DNA of 64,000 bases, from NCBI GenBank assembly GCA_017620375.1, contig JAFZQN010000058.1:1-64000 (forward strand), in the 5' to 3' direction. Shown here one piece after another: positions 8,136 through 17,596 of this stretch. How positions within the stretch are numbered: position 1 is the stretch's first letter; each line of letters starts with the position of its first letter. The translations under genes were made by a program, and so were the position numbers. The notes beneath the pieces were generated by a model. The model was not told the DNA's origin, searched no databases, and worked only from the letters and a program-made list of their open reading frames with translations. Origin of the DNA: Lachnospiraceae bacterium (GTDB lineage Bacteria > Bacillota > Clostridia > Lachnospirales > Lachnospiraceae).

Positions 8136-8621
8136 TCATAACTCTTTCTCATAGCAAAAGAAATCCTGTTCATACATATGACATTCTCCGACTGTCCGGA
8201 ACCCAAACACTTCGTAGCAGCGGATTGCCTTAACGTTATGCTTATTTACCAGGATATGGATGCCCTTATAACCTCTTTTCTTTAACTCATCCATGGCATA
8301 CTGCATCATGATCCTGCCAAGGCCTTTGTTCTGAGCATCGGGAAGCACTGCTACTCTGGCCACTTCGCCTTCGGGAGAGAGCGTCTCATCCCAGCAGGTT
8401 AAGTTATCTACATCTTCATCTTCCTCCAGAGAGATAGCTGCCTTTATCTTCCCATCCATCTTTAGTATAAATAAGGCATCCCTTGACAGATCAAAATCTA
8501 TCGATTCCATGGAAGGATATTCGTCATTCCACGGACAGAACTCTCTTCCTATCTGCGCCTTATATAACGCCAGTATCTCTGCCTTGTCATTTTCTGTTGC
8601 AGGCATTATTTCATATTCCAT
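8136..8621 (-). CDS. GNAT family N-acetyltransferase
   Basis: A 161-residue single-domain acetyltransferase with the acetyl-CoA pyrophosphate loop RVAVLPDAQNKGLGRIMM (Q/RxxGxG/A pattern) and the C-terminal KAIRCYEVFGFR motif. Substrate not deducible. GAAAGGAAATAGAA before the ATG serves as ribosome site. It follows another GNAT gene by 25 bases, and the two are too divergent to be a recent duplication. Confidence 0.88.
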   Translation of the reverse strand: MEYEIMPATENDKAEILALYKAQIGREFCPWNDEYPSMESIDFDLSRDALFILKMDGKIKAAISLEEDEDVDNLTCWDETLSPEGEVARVAVLPDAQNKGLGRIMMQYAMDELKKRGYKGIHILVNKHNVKAIRCYEVFGFRTVGECHMYEQDFFCYEKEL

Positions 8622-8646
8622 TTCTATTTCCTTTCAAAACACATTT

Positions 8647-9120
8647 CTATAATATCTGTTCCATACAGACTTTCAAAGGTTTTAACCCCATTGACTCGTA
8701 AAACTTCATAGCACCCGGATTACAATTCCATACATTAAGCGTGATATTGTAAAATCCGTTTTCTTTTGCAAACTGCAGCACATGTTTATATAATGCCTCA
8801 CCGACGCCCTGTCTGCGATAATTTTCGTCCACACAGATATCATCTATATACAGAGTTTTTATATCCGTAAGCACATTATCATTTAATTCCTGCTTATATA
8901 TGCAGAATGCATGTCCCATGACCGCACCTGAGTCATTAGCACATACAAATACAGGTGTATCGTGGGTAGCTATTATCTGTTTCAACTGGTCCGTATTATA
9001 CTTTGTGGTGGGACCTTTAAATATATCCGGACGTCCGTTATGATGTACCATATCAACTTGTACCAAAAGGTTCAGTATTGCCGGGATATCTTCATTTGTC
9101 GCATGTCTTACATTAAGCAT
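8647..9120 (-). CDS. GNAT family N-acetyltransferase
   Basis: A 157-residue acetyltransferase: CVDENYRRQGVGEALYKH holds the CoA-binding RRxGxG loop, and NPGAMKFYESMGLKPL is the typical C-terminal motif. The start at 9120 has AAAGGAG at five bases; an in-frame ATG at 9144 has no ribosome site. Substrate unknown. It lies 25 bases after the MEMO/AMMECR1 gene on the same strand, so the two may share a transcript. Confidence 0.87.
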   Translation of the reverse strand: MLNVRHATNEDIPAILNLLVQVDMVHHNGRPDIFKGPTTKYNTDQLKQIIATHDTPVFVCANDSGAVMGHAFCIYKQELNDNVLTDIKTLYIDDICVDENYRRQGVGEALYKHVLQFAKENGFYNITLNVWNCNPGAMKFYESMGLKPLKVCMEQIL

Positions 9121-9145
9121 TTTTTCTCCTTTAATCCGCCGCATA

Positions 9146-10531
9146 TTAATAATGGCGGATCACTTCAAATCTGTACAGATCTATATTGCTGCCGGGTGCA
9201 ATGCCACCCTTTCGCATAGCAATCTTTATCTGTTCTTCCACTGTATCCACACCTTCAAGATCAGGTAAGAGCAGTCCCTGCTTATATCCGCTGCGGACTA
9301 TGACTCCGTAACGTTTTACATCAAGCTGTTCTTCTGAGTCTATCCGTTCAGGTTCTGAGAGTACGTCCACATTTATATCCAGCCAGTTAAGCTCATCGAC
9401 TTCTACGGGATCAAACCGGTTATCCTCGGATACAGCACTCACTGCGTTACGGATTATCTCTTCCGCGAGATTTTTCTTGGTGGATACTATGGTACCTATG
9501 CAGCCTCTCAGAGACCCGAATTTGTGGATGGATACAAATGCGCCGGCTTTTCTGTTTAGTATCTCATCCGGTACCCACTCAGGTACATCCATGACTTTTC
9601 CGTTTCTTACAAAATACTCTGCCGAGGCTCTTGCAAGCTTCACATATTCATCGGATCTGTCCTTCTTCTCTTTAAGCTTTTCATCCTCATACTGAAGCCT
9701 GTCCTTAAGGAAATGACGGCCCGCATCTTCTCCCTTAGGAGTAAACGAGCATATCCCGTATCCGACACCGGTCACATCCTCATGAGAATACTGCTTAGCA
9801 TCCACTGCCTCACCGTCCAGGGCTCCGGCCATGATCACAAATGATTTATGACCGCATTCTGCAGCCTTATTACAGAAGTTTTCGTCAAAGTCAAAAAGCT
9901 CACCGAAACGTGCTCCAGAGCATACATCCATGATGCGTTCATCATACGCCGGTCCTTCATCCGCATACCCGTAAGGTCCGTAACTCTGAAGCTTATGCGA
10001 CAGGTCACCGCTTGCTACATATACCACGCGCCTGTCCAGCTCCTCCACAGTTTCTTTTATCATCATACCGTATTTATAATGCTTTAAGAGGTCAAATCCC
10101 GAAAGTCCCGTACGTACCAGTTTAAAATCCCGGTACTCTTTTAAAATGAACCATAACGGTACCATAGTACCATGATCAAGCTCCTTTTTCTTATCACCGA
10201 GACATCCTGCGGGGAAACCTGTACTTGCTGCTTTATTGGCCAGCAAGTTTACAAATTCGGCATCATATTTTACTTCAAACTTTACATCTTTTGCTCCGAA
10301 ATCCGCGAACGAACCGTTAGCATTTACCCCGGGCGAAATATGAAAATAGTCTGAATACATCACGCTGTGCGGACTGGAGATAATGACAGTCTCAGGTTTA
10401 AGCGCTGCAATCTCTTTTGCAACTTTTCTGTATGCCTCTATAGTCTTTTCTATCTGTTTCTCACTTCCGCGACCTACTTCAGGCACTATCATCGGCGGAT
10501 GCGGTACCATAAATGCACCTACTATTGACAT
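9146..10531 (-). CDS. MEMO-AMMECR1 fusion (AmmeMemoRadiSam system)
   Basis: A 461-residue fusion. Residues 1-265 match the MEMO / LigB-type extradiol dioxygenase fold (MVPHPPMIVPEVGRG, ISSPHSVMY, ASGDLSHKL, GHKSFVIMAGAL); residues about 285-461 match AMMECR1 (GAFVSIHKFGSLRGCIGTI, EDNRFDPV, GLLLPDLEGVDTVEEQI). Bacterial versions are called AmmeMemoRadiSam system protein A/B and normally work with a radical SAM partner; none is in this window. AAGGAGG lies five bases before the ATG at 10531; the in-frame ATG at 10576 lacks one. The role is unresolved in the literature known to me. Confidence 0.88.
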   Translation of the reverse strand: MSIVGAFMVPHPPMIVPEVGRGSEKQIEKTIEAYRKVAKEIAALKPETVIISSPHSVMYSDYFHISPGVNANGSFADFGAKDVKFEVKYDAEFVNLLANKAASTGFPAGCLGDKKKELDHGTMVPLWFILKEYRDFKLVRTGLSGFDLLKHYKYGMMIKETVEELDRRVVYVASGDLSHKLQSYGPYGYADEGPAYDERIMDVCSGARFGELFDFDENFCNKAAECGHKSFVIMAGALDGEAVDAKQYSHEDVTGVGYGICSFTPKGEDAGRHFLKDRLQYEDEKLKEKKDRSDEYVKLARASAEYFVRNGKVMDVPEWVPDEILNRKAGAFVSIHKFGSLRGCIGTIVSTKKNLAEEIIRNAVSAVSEDNRFDPVEVDELNWLDINVDVLSEPERIDSEEQLDVKRYGVIVRSGYKQGLLLPDLEGVDTVEEQIKIAMRKGGIAPGSNIDLYRFEVIRHY

Positions 10532-10638
10532 ATTTTCCTCCTTGCACATATAACTTTTAATATTCGCATATCCCAATACACATATACTTTACCATATTTT
10601 TTCTTTCTTAACAAGAAAATATGATCTTAAAAATATTG

Positions 10639-10667
10639 TTGACAAACAAAAAACGTTGTGATATATT
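10639..10667 (+). promoter_or_regulatory. Promoter of the thrS T-box transcript
   Basis: TTGACA (10639-10644), 17-base spacer, TATATT (10662-10667). Transcription should start near 10674, at the first stem of the T-box. Confidence 0.8.
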
Positions 10668-10672
10668 CTCTG

Positions 10673-10930
10673 CAATAACATAAGAAAAGCGACGACGGAA
10701 AGAGTAATTCATTACGAACCATCCAGAGAGAACGGCACATCGGTGAGAGCCGTTTATGAGGACAATGAATGAAAACCATTCCTGAGCTGTAAAGCCGAAA
10801 TCAAAAGTAAGCATTACCGTATGCCTGCGTTAAAGGATAGGATTTGTTGGAATCTGAAGTTAAAAGTTAAGGTGGAACCGTGCTGACGCACCCTTAAGAT
10901 ACATACGTATCTTATGGGTGCTTTTCTTGT
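10673..10930 (+). promoter_or_regulatory. T-box riboswitch controlling thrS
   Basis: A complete T-box leader: stem I with AGTA (S-turn) near 10699 and AGAGAGA/GGTGAGAG elements, a specifier loop where GAAAACCATT offers ACC (a threonine codon), the conserved T-box AAGGTGGAACCGTGC (10869-10883) and a terminator. Uncharged tRNA-Thr pairing with the T-box would stabilise the antiterminator and switch on thrS. The ACC specifier agrees with the downstream gene; its exact register was judged by eye. Confidence 0.93.
10888..10930 (+). terminator. T-box terminator
   Basis: GCACCC and TAAGATAC pair with GTATCTTA and GGGTGC around an ATAC loop (10888-10921) and are followed by TTTTCTT. The alternative fold uses the T-box antiterminator just upstream. 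Confidence 0.92.
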
Positions 10931-10936
10931 GTTATA

Positions 10937-11052
10937 GAACTATTTGCGGCTAAACGGATATACAAACAAAGCGTAAGCTTGCTTACAGATTTGTTTGTAA
11001 TCCGGTTAAGCCGGATGGTTTATGAGTGTGTTTGTACGGCCGCAAATAGTTC
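10937..11052 (+). repeat. Long nested inverted repeat between T-box and thrS
   Basis: Perfect 14-base outer arms GAACTATTTGCGGC (10937-10950) and GCCGCAAATAGTTC (11039-11052) enclose inner arms: AACGGAT/ATCCGGTT, TACAAACAAA (10961-10970)/TTTGTTTGTA (10990-10999) and GTAAGC/GCTTAC. The whole unit of about 116 bases folds as one large hairpin between the T-box terminator and the thrS ribosome site. T-box leaders normally end at the terminator, so this is an extra element: an inserted palindromic repeat or a second post-transcriptional control or RNA-processing site. Confidence 0.75.
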
Positions 11053-11095
11053 GTCTACCACTACCCACACATTACAACACAAGGAGGAAAACACT

Positions 11096-12838
11096 ATGAG
11101 TAACCAAAACTTATCATTCAAAGACGCCGAATACAGAAAACTGTATTGGCACACATGTTCACACATTATGGCGCAGGCCATAAAGCGCCTTTACCCCGAA
11201 GTAAAACTTGCCATCGGACCGGCCATAGAAAACGGCTTTTATTACGATCTGGATGCTCCTTTCAGCTTTAGTCCCGAGGATTTTGAAAAGATCGAAGAAG
11301 AAATGCGTAAGATCTGTCACGAAAACCTGAAGCTTGAAAGATCCGAACTTGACCGCGAAAGGGCACTCGAACTGATGAAGGACGAACCCTACAAGGTGGA
11401 GCTTATAAACGATCTGCCCGAAGGTTCTGTCATCTCCTTCTACAGTCAGGGTGAATTTACAGACCTTTGCGCAGGACCTCATCTTAACTCTACAGGCGAA
11501 GTAAACGGCGAAAGCATAAAGCTGCTCTCTTGTGCCGGAGCATACTGGAGAGGCGATTCTAACAGGGAATCGCTGCAAAGGATATACGGTGTAGCATACC
11601 CTTCAAAGGAAGAGCTTGAGGAGTACCTTAACATCCTTGAAGAAGCGAAAAGACGTGACCACCGTAAGCTCGGTAAGGACTTGGGACTTTTCCTGCTTAT
11701 GGATGAAGGCCCCGGCTTCCCGTTCTTTTTACCCAAAGGACTTGTATTAAAGAATACACTGATCGATTATTGGAGGAAAATACATAAACGTTACGGCTAT
11801 GTGGAGATCTCCACACCCATTATACTTAACAGGGATTTATGGGAAAGATCCGGACACTGGACACACTATAAAGACAAGATGTATACAACAGTCATAGATG
11901 ATATGGACTTTGCGATCAAGCCCATGAACTGTCCGGGAGGTATGCTTGTATACCGCAGCGAACAGCATTCATACAGGGAGCTTCCTTTACGTGTAGGCGA
12001 GCTCGGACTTGTTCACCGCCACGAGCTGTCAGGTACATTGCACGGACTTTTCCGTGTCAGATGCTTTACACAGGACGATGCACATATCTTCATGACACGT
12101 GAACAGATGCGTGAAGAGATCAAAAACGTTATCAAACTTTTTGACGAAGTATATTCGGTATTCGGTCTGTCATACGAAATAGAAGTATCCACTATGCCCG
12201 AAGACCATATGGGTGATATTGAAACATGGGATTTTGCAACAGATACTCTGAAAGCTGCCTGTGAAGACATGGGTAAGAGTTATGTGATAAACGAAGGTGA
12301 CGGAGCCTTTTACGGTCCGAAGCTTGATTTTCATCTGTCAGATTCACTCGGACGTACATGGCAATGCGGAACAATACAGCTGGATCTGCAGCTGCCCGAG
12401 AGATTTGAACTGGAATATGTAGGAGCAGACGGGAAAAAGCACCGTCCCATTATGATCCACCGTGTCGTATTCGGCTCCATAGAGCGTTTTATCGGTATAA
12501 TCACAGAGCATTATGCAGGCGCATTCCCTCTGTGGATCGCACCCGTACAGGTGGAAGTCCTGCCTGTAACAGACCGCGCAGCCGACTATGCGGGCGATGT
12601 AGTTAAAAGACTGGAGTCGGCAGGATTCCGTGCAGAAGCCGACTACCGTCCCGAAAAACTCGGTTATAAGATCCGGGAAGCAGTCGGCATGAAAGTACCT
12701 TATATGATAATAGTAGGCGATAAGGATATCGAGAACAATACGATATCCGTACGCCATCGTTCAGGCAAGGATCTGGGAGCTATGAAATATGAGGATTTCG
12801 AAGCCCTGATCAAAGAAGAAGCAGAAAAATTTATTTAA
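11096..12838 (+). CDS. thrS: Threonyl-tRNA synthetase
   Basis: Charges tRNA-Thr in the cytosol. The 580-residue protein begins directly with the editing domain: H19 and H23 of HTCSHIMAQ and C124 and H128 of DLCAGPH form the zinc/editing site. The class II catalytic core follows (MNCPGGMLVYR, then RVRCFTQDDAHIF with the motif 2 Arg), with a C-terminal anticodon-binding domain. The usual N-terminal TGS domain of longer ThrRS is absent. The ATG at 11096 has AAGGAGG eight bases upstream; a longer frame from 10979 would translate the palindromic leader and is rejected. Expression is governed by the T-box. It converges with the HD-GYP gene, overlapping by eight bases. Confidence 0.97.
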   Translation: MSNQNLSFKDAEYRKLYWHTCSHIMAQAIKRLYPEVKLAIGPAIENGFYYDLDAPFSFSPEDFEKIEEEMRKICHENLKLERSELDRERALELMKDEPYKVELINDLPEGSVISFYSQGEFTDLCAGPHLNSTGEVNGESIKLLSCAGAYWRGDSNRESLQRIYGVAYPSKEELEEYLNILEEAKRRDHRKLGKDLGLFLLMDEGPGFPFFLPKGLVLKNTLIDYWRKIHKRYGYVEISTPIILNRDLWERSGHWTHYKDKMYTTVIDDMDFAIKPMNCPGGMLVYRSEQHSYRELPLRVGELGLVHRHELSGTLHGLFRVRCFTQDDAHIFMTREQMREEIKNVIKLFDEVYSVFGLSYEIEVSTMPEDHMGDIETWDFATDTLKAACEDMGKSYVINEGDGAFYGPKLDFHLSDSLGRTWQCGTIQLDLQLPERFELEYVGADGKKHRPIMIHRVVFGSIERFIGIITEHYAGAFPLWIAPVQVEVLPVTDRAADYAGDVVKRLESAGFRAEADYRPEKLGYKIREAVGMKVPYMIIVGDKDIENNTISVRHRSGKDLGAMKYEDFEALIKEEAEKFI

Positions 12839-14936
12839 TCCTGATATCAGTAAGTACACACTGGTCTCCTGTAAGAGCTACATATAATTTATCGAGCTCA
12901 TCGGGGATCAGTGTTGTACATCTCATGGATAATCCAACATTATCAGTAGAGATGATCACCGTATTATTCTTATATTCAAAGGATATTACGCTGTCATATC
13001 CTTCTTTATTTCTTGCTTTCCAATTATCCCAGTTTTTAAAGCCCTCGCCTTTATTGATAACTATGCTGTTTTCCGCTGAGGAGCCTGTGTCAATGCTTTC
13101 TCCGTCAAGGCGGAAAAATGCGTATTCCCTGTAATCGGGACCATCAGGCCGTCCGTCCTTGGAATAAAACAGTATTATATACGGACAATGCCATATGAGT
13201 CGGGATGTCGGAAGACTCTTACTGTGGAAGTATAACTTCATCTTATCTTTAATCTCAATACCTTCCGAGGTCTTACTTCTGTATCCGTCGATCTGGATAC
13301 TGGGAATATCTCCTTCCGGTCCGTCGATATAAGATATCTCTTCCGCTATCCTTTGTATATGATCATCTTTTACCGGAGTCTGGCTTCTGTCAACACTTAT
13401 ATCATACAGATAGCAATATGCTCCTGTAAGACTGATATACGCATACCTTGAGCTGTCGGGAAGTGCCACCGTAACCTCGGTGGTTTCTTTACCGTTATTG
13501 ATCTTTATAAGTACATGATCACGAACCTTTACGGCTTCTATCTCATATGTTATATCTTTATTTCCTTTACTGTCCTTCGGAGCTTTTCTTTCATCCACAT
13601 ACGTTTTAACCGTGGATTTTCTGATACCGGTACCCGATACGCTTCCGTCCAGTTTGATCTCACAGTACTCAAAATATACCAGTTCTTTTTGGTTCTTCTC
13701 ATCGGTCTGGACATGTCCGTCCAAAGAATCAAATAAGACCATGGAGACACAAGATGTATGTTCGGCTCCTCCCTCATCACTCATGGAAAAGCGGAATTTT
13801 TTCTTATAAGGTGAAACCATTACACCCTCTAAGAACTCACTTCTGTTCTTCACACATCTTAATTCTTTTTTACCTGTAAGATTTCCGGATTTGGACCTTT
13901 CCTTCATCTTATAATCGACATCCAAGTCGATAAGTTCCTGCATGATCTTAGCAAACTCGGGATCGAACTGTGTTCCGGCGCCTTTTACTATCTCTTCTCT
14001 TACAATCTGCTGAGGGATGGCAGCCCTGTAACTTCTGTTGGAGGACATAGCATCATAAGCATCTGCAACAGATATGATCCTGGCTATCTCAGGGATATCC
14101 TCACCTTTGAGATGATTGGGATAACCGCGTCCGTCATATCTCTCATGATGGTAATGTGCGCCTATGCTTAAGTACGGATATTCTACGATACTGGACAGGA
14201 TCTGATTACCCATAACAGGATGCTGCTTGATCACATCATACTCTTCGGGAGTCAGCTTGCCCTTTTTATTGATGATACCGTTGGATATACCGATCTTACC
14301 AACATCATGGAGGAGTGCCGCGTAGTAGATCTTATAACATTCTTCTTCGCTTTTTCCAAGCATCCTTGCAATCTTTTCCGAGTACTCAGCCACTCTGATA
14401 GAGTGTCCGTGCGAGTATGTATCCTTTGCATCTATCGCATTAACCAGAGCTGTAGCCGTCTGCTCAAACAGACGCTGTGAAAAACGCTGCTGTGTTATTA
14501 AATACTCCAGCTCGGCATTCTGGAATTTCTTTATTTTCTTGTTTCTCTGATAAATAAGGATTATGGCTACGAGTGTAAGCAGTGAGTTAAATGTTCCGGG
14601 AAGTGAGGATGGATTGTGATTAACCAAAAACTGCACCCCCATGCCGGGCAACTGGATCAAAAGAATGATAAGAGCGGCAATAAATCCTTTCTTATCATAG
14701 AATACGACCATGAAAACAATAAATATATTGGCCAGCGATGAAAAGACACCTGTCAATCCGGAGTATGGAAGCTTTCCGCCAAAGATGTTTAAAAATTTAT
14801 CGTTAACTCCGATAGTCTTACTAAGGAGTATCGTTACGACCAGATATAAAACCAATAAAATGACCATAAAATACGAAGGCATGTCTTTACGTTTTGATAA
14901 AAAAGATTTTTCGTTATCCGCTTTATCTTTTCTCAT
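12831..14936 (-). CDS. Membrane HD-GYP phosphodiesterase with tandem C-terminal beta domains
   Basis: A 701-residue protein. N-terminal hydrophobic segments (about 20-140) anchor it; the HD-GYP domain (about 165-330) has HSIRVAEYSEKIA, LLHDVGKIGI (HD), the HPVMGNQIL metal His, HHERYDGRGYP (GYP-type motif) and DAYDAMSSNRSYR. HD-GYP enzymes hydrolyse cyclic di-GMP. About 330 residues follow that I do not recognise; they contain two related segments, each ending in a (Y)xxLTGxxCxLxDI pattern (near the middle and at the extreme C-terminus), suggesting a duplicated beta-sandwich domain. GGAGG lies six bases before the ATG at 14936. Confidence 0.88.
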   Translation of the reverse strand: MRKDKADNEKSFLSKRKDMPSYFMVILLVLYLVVTILLSKTIGVNDKFLNIFGGKLPYSGLTGVFSSLANIFIVFMVVFYDKKGFIAALIILLIQLPGMGVQFLVNHNPSSLPGTFNSLLTLVAIILIYQRNKKIKKFQNAELEYLITQQRFSQRLFEQTATALVNAIDAKDTYSHGHSIRVAEYSEKIARMLGKSEEECYKIYYAALLHDVGKIGISNGIINKKGKLTPEEYDVIKQHPVMGNQILSSIVEYPYLSIGAHYHHERYDGRGYPNHLKGEDIPEIARIISVADAYDAMSSNRSYRAAIPQQIVREEIVKGAGTQFDPEFAKIMQELIDLDVDYKMKERSKSGNLTGKKELRCVKNRSEFLEGVMVSPYKKKFRFSMSDEGGAEHTSCVSMVLFDSLDGHVQTDEKNQKELVYFEYCEIKLDGSVSGTGIRKSTVKTYVDERKAPKDSKGNKDITYEIEAVKVRDHVLIKINNGKETTEVTVALPDSSRYAYISLTGAYCYLYDISVDRSQTPVKDDHIQRIAEEISYIDGPEGDIPSIQIDGYRSKTSEGIEIKDKMKLYFHSKSLPTSRLIWHCPYIILFYSKDGRPDGPDYREYAFFRLDGESIDTGSSAENSIVINKGEGFKNWDNWKARNKEGYDSVISFEYKNNTVIISTDNVGLSMRCTTLIPDELDKLYVALTGDQCVLTDIRIK

Positions 14937-15029
14937 ACAACACCTCCGTTTTGGTATTTCCGCATACAAAAGAGTTCTATTAATTATACCATATTTTTTA
15001 TAAAAAAGATAGCATTATTTCATATTACT

Positions 15030-17561
15030 TTATTCTATACCCAGCACCGTATAATCTTCTGCTTCTACAGCTGCTTTCATCGTTTCATAAGGTACTTCTT
15101 CACTCAACGTAACTATAGCAGTACCTGCCGTGTGACTGCATACTGCATTCTCCACGCCCGGTATTTTCTCTAAAGCACTTTTAACGTGTGCTTCGCAGTG
15201 TTCACACATCATTCCTTCTATCTTTAATGTTTTCTGTATGGTAGTTTTTTCGTCTTTCTCCTTAGTAAATAATCTCTCTATTTCTTCCTTTAAAACCGGT
15301 TTTCCCGGTTTATCCTTTGACGCATCGTAAGGCTTTATCAGGTTAAGACGTAATGCGTTCATGCACACGAAAAAGCTGGACAGCGCCATAGCTGCCGCAC
15401 CGTACATAGGCTTCATCTCAATACCGTAAAGTCCCATGGCAAGAGGGATACATATCGCGTTATAGAAGAAAGCCCAGAAAAGATTCTGATGGATATTTCT
15501 GATCGTTGCACGGCTTAAACGTATAGCTGCATTTACATCCGAAAGCCTGCTCTTCATCACCACGATATCCGCTGCATCTATAGCTATGTCCGTACCTGCA
15601 CCTATGGCAATACCGTTATCCGCAACTGTCAGGGCCGGTGCATCGTTTATACCGTCACCTACCATAGCTGTCTTCCCTAAGACCTTAAGCTTAGTGATGA
15701 TGTCGGCTTTACCTTCCGGCAGTACGCCTGCTGCCATATGATCCACTCCGGCCTGTCTGCTTATGGCTTGAGCCGTACGCTCATTATCACCGGTGATCAT
15801 TACAGTCTGTATCCCCATACCTTTAAGTTCACTTATGGCTTTTGCCGAGTCCTCTCTTATGGTATCGGCTACCGCTATAAGACCGGCTTCTTTACCGTCA
15901 TAAGCAAAAACAAGCGGTGTCTTGCCTTCACCTGCAAGCTTATCTGCCTCTTGTAACAGTTCCCTGCTTAAAGTCACTTTTGAAGAAACATACTTAATAT
16001 TTCCGCCTAAAAGTTCTTTTCCCATAAGAGCCGCCTTTAGTCCGTTTCCGGGAAGTACGGTAAAATCCGTAACATCATTTATATTCAGTCCCTCTGCGGC
16101 TAAAGTCACAGCCTTAGCCAACGGATGTTCACTCATTTTTTCAAGCGATGCTGCCAAAGAAAACAGTTCATCCTTTTCCATACCCATAGGGATAATATCC
16201 GTTACCACAGGCTGACCCATGGTTACGGTACCTGTTTTATCAAGTGCTATCATCTGGATGCGGCCTGCAGCTTCAAGTGCCGCTGCCGTCTTAAAAAGTA
16301 CTCCGCATTTTGCTCCCACACCGCTTCCGACCATAATGGCTACAGGTGTGGCAAGTCCGAGTGCGCACGGACAGCTGATGACCAGTACCGATATGGCACG
16401 TGCCATGGCAAAGGATAACTCTTTCCCGACTATAAGCCATCCGATCAGTGTCAGGATAGATATCCCTATAACTGTCGGAACAAATATACCCGATACCTTG
16501 TCCGCGATACGCGCAAGAGGTGCCTTCGTGGCAGCAGCATCCGATACAGTCTTTATGATCTGTGCCAGCGTGGTATCCTCTCCGACTCTTGTTGCCCTGC
16601 ATTCGATATACCCGTTCAGGTTCATGGTGGCAGAAGATACCGTATCGTTTTCAGACTTATCGACAGGTATGCTCTCTCCGGTAAGCGCCGATTCATTGAC
16701 CGCGGTTATACCTTTTATGATGACTCCGTCCACGGGTATCTGTTCTCCCGGGCGGACCGCAAATATATCTCCTACTTTAACTTCTTCTATCCCTACTGTC
16801 TTTTCTACGCCGTCTGTTATGAGCACAGCTGTTTTGGGAGCAAGGCTCATAAGACCCTTTAACGCATCGGTGGTACGTCCTTTGGATCGTGCCTCCAGCA
16901 TCTTTCCGATGGTAATAAGTGTGGGGATCATGGCTGCCGATTCAAAATACAGGTTCATCCCGTACTTCATGACCGTATCGGTCTGTCCTTCTCCTAAAGC
17001 TACGATCATGATAAAGAGTTCAACAAGCGAGTAAACAAATGATGCACCCGAACCAAGTGCCACCAGTGTATCCATATTGGGGGCTCTGTGGATAAGCGAC
17101 GAAAAACCTGAAGTAAAAAACTTCCCGTTGATGATCATAACGGCGATAGCCAAAATCATTTCAAACAATCCCAGGAACACATGATTATCAAACACATAAG
17201 GTGCGGGCCATCCCCACATCATATGTCCCATGGAAAAATACATAAGGATAAGCAGTATGGGAACCGAAAGAAGAAGTCTTCTTTTAAGTACAGGTGTCTC
17301 ATGATCCTTTAATGTCGAAGCATCGGCCCAGGATGGAGATGTACTTTTTTTACCGGTATCCGCCCCCTTTAAAGCCGCTCCGTATCCGGCAGCTTCCACC
17401 GCACGGATAATATCATCGGCTGCTGCAGAACCTTCCACACCCATGGAGTTGGTAAGCAGGCTGACTGAACATGAAGTAACCCCGGGCACGCCAGAAACAG
17501 CCTTTTCTACACGTGTAGAGCAAGCCGCACAGCTCATTCCGGTCACCTGATACTGTTTCAT
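15030..17561 (-). CDS. copA: Copper-translocating P1B-type ATPase with N- and C-terminal HMA domains
   Basis: An 843-residue copper exporter. An N-terminal HMA domain carries GMSCAAC (residues 8-14), followed by eight predicted helices with the CPC metal site (ISCPCALG), TGES actuator, DKTGT phosphorylation site, the HP pair (SEHPLAKA) and GDGINDAPAL. After the last helix a second HMA domain (about 770-843) carries GMMCEHC. A C-terminal HMA, like a fused CopZ chaperone, is less usual than tandem N-terminal ones. The gene follows a phosphatase gene by 35 bases on the same strand; no CsoR or CopY gene is nearby. Confidence 0.93.
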   Translation of the reverse strand: MKQYQVTGMSCAACSTRVEKAVSGVPGVTSCSVSLLTNSMGVEGSAAADDIIRAVEAAGYGAALKGADTGKKSTSPSWADASTLKDHETPVLKRRLLLSVPILLILMYFSMGHMMWGWPAPYVFDNHVFLGLFEMILAIAVMIINGKFFTSGFSSLIHRAPNMDTLVALGSGASFVYSLVELFIMIVALGEGQTDTVMKYGMNLYFESAAMIPTLITIGKMLEARSKGRTTDALKGLMSLAPKTAVLITDGVEKTVGIEEVKVGDIFAVRPGEQIPVDGVIIKGITAVNESALTGESIPVDKSENDTVSSATMNLNGYIECRATRVGEDTTLAQIIKTVSDAAATKAPLARIADKVSGIFVPTVIGISILTLIGWLIVGKELSFAMARAISVLVISCPCALGLATPVAIMVGSGVGAKCGVLFKTAAALEAAGRIQMIALDKTGTVTMGQPVVTDIIPMGMEKDELFSLAASLEKMSEHPLAKAVTLAAEGLNINDVTDFTVLPGNGLKAALMGKELLGGNIKYVSSKVTLSRELLQEADKLAGEGKTPLVFAYDGKEAGLIAVADTIREDSAKAISELKGMGIQTVMITGDNERTAQAISRQAGVDHMAAGVLPEGKADIITKLKVLGKTAMVGDGINDAPALTVADNGIAIGAGTDIAIDAADIVVMKSRLSDVNAAIRLSRATIRNIHQNLFWAFFYNAICIPLAMGLYGIEMKPMYGAAAMALSSFFVCMNALRLNLIKPYDASKDKPGKPVLKEEIERLFTKEKDEKTTIQKTLKIEGMMCEHCEAHVKSALEKIPGVENAVCSHTAGTAIVTLSEEVPYETMKAAVEAEDYTVLGIE

Positions 17562-17596
17562 GTTCTCACCTCGCTTTCTTGTTCTCCTACTTTATA

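Noticed and set aside
10979..11095. Extended N-terminus for thrS from 10979
   Set aside because: It would translate the palindromic leader; AAGGAGG correctly places the start at 11096.
16219..17034. A 271-codon plus-strand frame opposite copA
   Set aside because: Antisense of a gene with clear P-type ATPase motifs; no start signal or domain.
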